7,595 nucleotides of DNA from Candidatus Methanomethylicia archaeon. GTDB taxonomy: Archaea; Thermoproteota; Methanomethylicia; Methanomethylicales; Methanomethylicaceae. Below the pieces are notes generated by a model. The model was not told the origin of the DNA and did no database searches. It was given only the letters and a program-made list of their open reading frames with translations. The DNA is taken from contig JANHAI010000046.1 of the NCBI GenBank assembly GCA_024464205.1, positions 1-7,595 of the forward strand. The letters run 5' to 3'. Every line of letters begins with the position of its first letter. Positions within the stretch are counted from its first letter, which is position 1. Below are positions 4,673 to 7,595 of the stretch, one piece after another. A program made the position numbers and the translations under genes.

Positions 4673-5899
4673 TCATTTGTAGATGTTCAGATCCTGAAGT
4701 ATCTCGAGCAGCTCATCATCAGTGATTGCGCCTTTCTTCTGGAGAGACCTCTCGTATATCATCCCGAGAATCTGCGGGTATTTGTCTGTATTGACCTTCA
4801 GGCCCAGCTCCTTTAGCTTCAATTCAAGGTTCTGGGGGCCGCTCTTTTTGCTGAGTATCAGCTTGTACCCAGGATGGCCTACAAGGTCTTTGGAGAATGG
4901 GTATGCATAGCCTCTGCTGGCAGACTTGACGAGCCATTGGGCTGCTTGGGCGGACTCTATGTTGAACACGTTCTGGCCAACGATAGGCTTGTTCGGGGGC
5001 GTCGGGAATCCAGTTATTTCCGCAGTCGCATTCGAGAGGCGGTAGAGCTCTTCGAGCCTTACCGTAACATCGACGCCCAAGAGGAGTTTGGCGCCGAGCG
5101 CGACCTCACCAAGAGGCGTATTGCCAGCCCTCTCGCCTATGCCGTTTACGGTGACGTGGGCCACAGAAGCGCCAGCTGCGACAGCGGCGAGCGTGTTCGC
5201 CGTTGCCATGCCAAAGTCGTTGTGGCAGTGCACTTCAACAGGCTTATTTGTCATGCTTTTTACCTTGGACACCAAATTAAACATTGCAAATGGGAATATC
5301 ACGCCGAAGCTGTCCGAGAGCGCTATGGCATCGCAGTACTTCTCGACACCGTCGATTATCATCTTCAAAGTCTCAAGGTCGGATCTTGTCGAGTCCACGA
5401 GTAGGAGCAGGACTTCCAGCCCCTCAGACTTCGCGTAACCGGCATTCTCTGCAATGGTGGAGAGCGTTTCGGCGACAGTCGTAGAATATGCGTCCTTCAT
5501 TATCACTTGGCTCGCAGGCACCTCTATCGTTATCCCTTGGCTGCCACACTCCTTCGCCGCCATTATGTCGAGCTTCTTGTTCCTGCACCAAGAGTACAGC
5601 TTTGCGTCCAGAGTGGCCGCTATGAGTGCCCGCATCGCGTCCCTATCCTCTGCCGAGATGCCCGGTGTTCCTACCTCTATTCTGTCCACCCCTGCCCGGT
5701 TCAGGGATCTCCCTATCATTACCTTGTCGTATTTCGTGAAGACAAGCCCTGCTTGCTGCTCGCCGTCCCTCAGCGTAACGTCGTGGAATTTCAATTTCTT
5801 TGGCAGAGAAAGCTTGCCCATCATTGCGACGTCGAAATTGAAGGGGCTTACATAGTGTTTTGATGACTCCCACATCTTTTGGCTCAAGAAATTCACCAT
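4673..5899 (-). CDS. 2-isopropylmalate/homocitrate/citramalate synthase family enzyme (DRE-TIM metallolyase)
   Basis: Condenses acetyl-CoA with a 2-keto acid in a metal-dependent TIM barrel. The first motif is FHDVTLRDGEQQAG (38-51), with metal Asp D40 and catalytic Arg R44. The metal-binding HCHND is at 224-228, and NGIGERAGNTPLGE at 252-265 is the classic second signature. The protein is 408 aa. LeuA proteins of about 500 aa carry a C-terminal leucine-sensing domain; here about 100 C-terminal residues form at most a short helical tail, so the family's usual leucine feedback domain appears absent. A segment usually 'DTVG' reads SDSFG (195-199). Substrate could be 2-ketoisovalerate (leucine), pyruvate (isoleucine), oxaloacetate or 2-oxoglutarate; proximity to ilvBNC favours the first two, but 'RDGEQQAG' is nearer homocitrate-synthase wording. 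The start is the ATG at 5899, directly after an in-frame stop; M9 at 5875 is possible. Confidence 0.88.
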   Translation of the reverse strand: MVNFLSQKMWESSKHYVSPFNFDVAMMGKLSLPKKLKFHDVTLRDGEQQAGLVFTKYDKVMIGRSLNRAGVDRIEVGTPGISAEDRDAMRALIAATLDAKLYSWCRNKKLDIMAAKECGSQGITIEVPASQVIMKDAYSTTVAETLSTIAENAGYAKSEGLEVLLLLVDSTRSDLETLKMIIDGVEKYCDAIALSDSFGVIFPFAMFNLVSKVKSMTNKPVEVHCHNDFGMATANTLAAVAAGASVAHVTVNGIGERAGNTPLGEVALGAKLLLGVDVTVRLEELYRLSNATAEITGFPTPPNKPIVGQNVFNIESAQAAQWLVKSASRGYAYPFSKDLVGHPGYKLILSKKSGPQNLELKLKELGLKVNTDKYPQILGMIYERSLQKKGAITDDELLEILQDLNIYK

Positions 5900-5920
5900 G
5901 TTTTACTTCCATACCCTTGC

Positions 5921-5927
5921 TAAAAAA
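5921..5927 (-). promoter_or_regulatory. Possible TATA-like T-tract for the condensing enzyme
   Basis: TTTTTTA on the minus strand is centred 25 bases before the ATG at 5899, compatible with leaderless transcription. An alternative is the minus-strand TTACTTATAC at 6021-6030, which would give a leader of about 100 bases. I cannot choose from sequence alone. Confidence 0.25.
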
Positions 5928-6018
5928 CCCTTCTTTGATTCGATGCCTCCGCGTCATGCTCGTCATGGGGGGCGCATCCAGACGTTCAACTTGCGACTCA
6001 GTGCTCAGGTATTAGACA

Positions 6019-6030
6019 AAGTATAAGTAA
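6019..6030 (+). promoter_or_regulatory. TATA box for the ferredoxin-AOR operon
   Basis: AAGTATAAGTAA is centred about 40 bases before the ferredoxin ATG at 6066 and predicts a start near 6050 with a leader of about 16 bases that includes the AAGGAG Shine-Dalgarno. The 166-base divergent region (5900-6065) otherwise shows no gene, repeat or clear operator. Confidence 0.5.
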
Positions 6031-6055
6031 ATCCAGATTTTTACTATACGCTAAA

Positions 6056-6059
6056 GGAG
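6056..6059 (+). promoter_or_regulatory. Shine-Dalgarno that decides the ferredoxin start
   Basis: GGAG (within AAAGGAG) is 6 bases before the ATG at 6066 but directly abuts the ATG at 6060. Normal spacing therefore supports 6066, two codons further in. Confidence 0.65.
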
Positions 6060-6065
6060 ATGGCA

Positions 6066-6506
6066 ATGACTGTTGCTATAGCTCAAGAAAAAAAACCGCT
6101 GATCAAGTTTGATCTGCAGAAGTGCGCTTTTTGTAAGATATGCGAGCTGAGCTGCTCTGACTTCCATTATAAGAAGTTTGGGGATGCGATCTCAAGGATA
6201 ACGATAGTCCGCAAGGGGCCGACAATGTTCAGGTATTTCATATGCACCAGGTGCGACAAGAGGTTCTGCATACCTGCCTGCCCGACTAAAGCCCTCTCTT
6301 ACGTAGGAGGCAACATAGTCGTAGATGAAAAGCTGTGCAATTCTTGTGGCGACTGCGTCAAGGCTTGCCCATTCCATGGGATAAAGCTCCACCCAATAAC
6401 AAAAATGCCCCTTATATGCGATCTATGCAATGGAGATCCGAATTGCGTCAAGGCTTGCCCGAAGAGCGCACTTACGTTGGTGTGGCTACCTGAAGCCAGG
6501 AAGTGA
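6066..6506 (+). CDS. Ferredoxin-like electron-transfer subunit with four [4Fe-4S] motifs, AOR partner
   Basis: Cytoplasmic iron-sulfur protein of 146 aa, no signal peptide. Sixteen cysteines fall in four groups: C20/23/26/30; C60/63/68/72 (72 followed by Pro); C91/94/97/101 (followed by Pro); and C118/121/127/131 (followed by Pro). This is the layout of DmsB/HycB-type four-cluster subunits, enough for four [4Fe-4S] clusters. The next gene, 5 bases on, encodes an AOR-family oxidoreductase. Small polyferredoxins next to AOR-type enzymes serve as their electron acceptor or wire, for example in AorAB and BamBC systems, so this is the inferred role. Chosen start 6066 rather than 6060 on Shine-Dalgarno spacing; the first 12 residues are not conserved-looking. 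The assignment as iron-sulfur electron carrier is secure; the physiological partner is inferred from operon structure. Confidence 0.92.
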   Translation: MTVAIAQEKKPLIKFDLQKCAFCKICELSCSDFHYKKFGDAISRITIVRKGPTMFRYFICTRCDKRFCIPACPTKALSYVGGNIVVDEKLCNSCGDCVKACPFHGIKLHPITKMPLICDLCNGDPNCVKACPKSALTLVWLPEARK

Positions 6507-6511
6507 TTGAG

Positions 6512-7595
6512 ATGAAATATTGTGGGTATAAAGGTAAAATCCTGAGAGTGAACTTGACAAACAGGAAGACCTCGACAACCGAGATCACGGATGAGTTTGC
6601 GAGGAAGTACCTTGGCGGCAATGGGTTCGCCGTCAGATTCATATACGATTTGGTCGATCCTCGTATGGATGCTTTCGATCCGACGAACGTCGTAGCCATG
6701 ATGACAGGCCCTTTCCAGGGAATAAACATACCAACTGCTGGAAAATACTACATGGCGACGAAGTCGCCTTTGACCAATGGTTATTTTGACAGCGTCAGCG
6801 GTGGTTTCATAGGGGCAGAGATCAAGTATGCCGGATACGATGGCATATTGATCACGGGCAAATCGGACAAGCCAGTCTACCTGTTTGTCGATGACGATAG
6901 GGTAGAGATCAAGCCTGCAGACAACCTCTGGGGGAAGAAGACCGGTGAGACGCAGGAGATCATAAAGGAGGAATACAAAGACCCCAACCTCTGCATCTCT
7001 GCCATAGGGCCTGCTGGCGAGAACTTGGTGAGGTATGCCTGCGTCATCACTGAATACCGGGCTGCGGGTAGGGGAGGCGTCGGCGCGGTCATGGGCTCCA
7101 AGAAGCTCAAGGCCATCGCCGTGAGGGGATCAGGGACCAACGAAGTGGCTGACCTGGATAAATTTAGGGAATGGATAAAATGGTACTATGAAGAGGCCAA
7201 GAAGGTTCCTGGGATAGCGGTCAACCTCCCAACTTACGGCACACCAGCCCTTGTCGCCAGCATCGGAAAGATGTTCGGTGCGCTCGGTACGTACAACCAC
7301 CAGACAGAATTCTACGATCAGTGGGAGAGCCTGTCAGGCGAGAAGCTGAAGAAAGAATTCTGGGTAAAGGACACGGCCTGCCCAGCTTGCCCGATAGCAT
7401 GCAGCAAGGTCTTCCAGGCAAAGGACGGGAAGCACAAGGGAGCCATTTCTGAAGGGCCCGAGTACGAAACCATATACTCATTAGGTTCGATGTGTGGCAT
7501 ACCAGACCTAGGAGCAGTCATAAAGGGTGACAGCCTCTGCGACGAGTGGGGTATGGACACGGTCTCTTACGGTGTGACAATATCTTTCCTAATGG
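6512..7595 (+). CDS. Tungsten aldehyde:ferredoxin oxidoreductase family enzyme (cut by window edge)
   Basis: The first 361 codons are present; typical members are about 600 aa, so roughly 40% is missing. AOR enzymes oxidise aldehydes to acids at a tungsto-bispterin centre and pass electrons to ferredoxin. Features: N-terminal AOR domain beginning MKYCGYKGKILRVNL, with GGNGFA (35-40), SPLTNGYFDSVSGGFIGAEIKYAGYDGILITGK (85-117) and the pterin-binding RAAGRGGVGAVMGSKKLKAI (183-202). The cluster ligands CxxCxxxC are at C290, C293 and C297, with the fourth Cys expected beyond the edge. SEGPEYET (313-320) and CDEWGMDTVSYG (343-354) match the conserved C-terminal-domain start. Start is the ATG at 6512 with GTGAT 4 bases before it, overlapping the ferredoxin stop. 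Substrate subfamily (AOR, FOR, GAPOR, WOR, benzoyl-CoA-reductase-like) cannot be settled, though an adjacent multi-cluster ferredoxin fits heteromeric forms better than the stand-alone Pyrococcus type. Confidence 0.95.
   Translation, partial: MKYCGYKGKILRVNLTNRKTSTTEITDEFARKYLGGNGFAVRFIYDLVDPRMDAFDPTNVVAMMTGPFQGINIPTAGKYYMATKSPLTNGYFDSVSGGFIGAEIKYAGYDGILITGKSDKPVYLFVDDDRVEIKPADNLWGKKTGETQEIIKEEYKDPNLCISAIGPAGENLVRYACVITEYRAAGRGGVGAVMGSKKLKAIAVRGSGTNEVADLDKFREWIKWYYEEAKKVPGIAVNLPTYGTPALVASIGKMFGALGTYNHQTEFYDQWESLSGEKLKKEFWVKDTACPACPIACSKVFQAKDGKHKGAISEGPEYETIYSLGSMCGIPDLGAVIKGDSLCDEWGMDTVSYGVTISFLM

Noticed and set aside
4874..5404. 176-codon plus-strand open frame opposite the condensing enzyme
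   Set aside because: It is a shadow of the conserved TIM-barrel gene; the composition (Arg, His and Val rich) is what reversed coding sequence gives.
5643..5966. 107-codon minus-strand frame starting upstream of the condensing enzyme
   Set aside because: It is frame-shifted relative to the real gene, highly Arg-rich, with no family signature. It cannot supply a longer N-terminus because a stop lies in frame just before the ATG at 5899.
5900..6059. Leader peptide or riboswitch upstream of the condensing enzyme
   Set aside because: No short ORF with branched-chain codons, no inverted repeat and no copy of the CCTACAGCA motif was found; the open frame there runs on into the gene out of frame.
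6877..7481. Minus-strand open frames opposite the AOR gene
   Set aside because: They are antisense to conserved AOR motifs and have no recognisable domains.
1..7595. CRISPR array, tRNA/rRNA gene, insertion sequence or other mobile element
   Set aside because: No regularly spaced repeats, tRNA-like arms, transposase or terminal inverted repeats were seen; the window is densely packed with metabolic genes.

Overview
The window looks archaeal. The evidence is AT-rich TATA boxes about 25-40 bases before starts, Shine-Dalgarno sites of the GGAGG / GGTGG / GTGAT kind, oligo-T ends after stop codons, a ketol-acid reductoisomerase of the crenarchaeal/TACK sequence type, an archaeal SbcD-related phosphoesterase, and a tungsten aldehyde:ferredoxin oxidoreductase (AOR). 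An anaerobic or fermentative TACK-type archaeon is my best guess; I cannot name a lineage.

Layout. The first 5.9 kb is all on the minus strand. Read in the direction of transcription (from high to low coordinates) it holds: a 2-isopropylmalate/homocitrate/citramalate synthase family enzyme (4673-5899); a metallophosphoesterase (3839-4606); a promoter and roughly 145-base leader (3590-3734); acetolactate synthase large and small subunits, ilvB and ilvN, overlapping by 8 bases; ketol-acid reductoisomerase ilvC with its own promoter; and the N-terminal part of an MGMT/alkyltransferase-like protein running off the left edge. From 6066 the plus strand carries a 16-cysteine ferredoxin followed after 5 bases by an AOR-family enzyme cut by the right edge. 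The two blocks diverge from a 166-base intergenic region.

How the genes work together. IlvBN condenses two pyruvates, or pyruvate and 2-ketobutyrate, and IlvC reduces and isomerises the product, giving the first two steps to valine, isoleucine and leucine. The acyl-CoA condensing enzyme upstream could supply leucine (isopropylmalate) or isoleucine (citramalate), though its substrate is not settled by the sequence. ilvD, leuB, leuC and leuD are not in the window. The ferredoxin/AOR pair is a separate redox module.

The most interesting region is the ilvB leader. Between a strong TATA box and ilvB there is a 13-codon mini-ORF (MRSAVGVCLLRIA) with its own GTGAT Shine-Dalgarno. Five of its codons are for Val, Leu or Ile. 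Its codons 3-6 form one arm of a perfect 9-bp inverted repeat, and the other arm begins right after its stop codon. This has the architecture of a ribosome-sensing attenuator. The same 9-mer also occurs once upstream of the ilvC TATA box, which supports a rival or additional reading as an operator for a branched-chain amino acid regulator.
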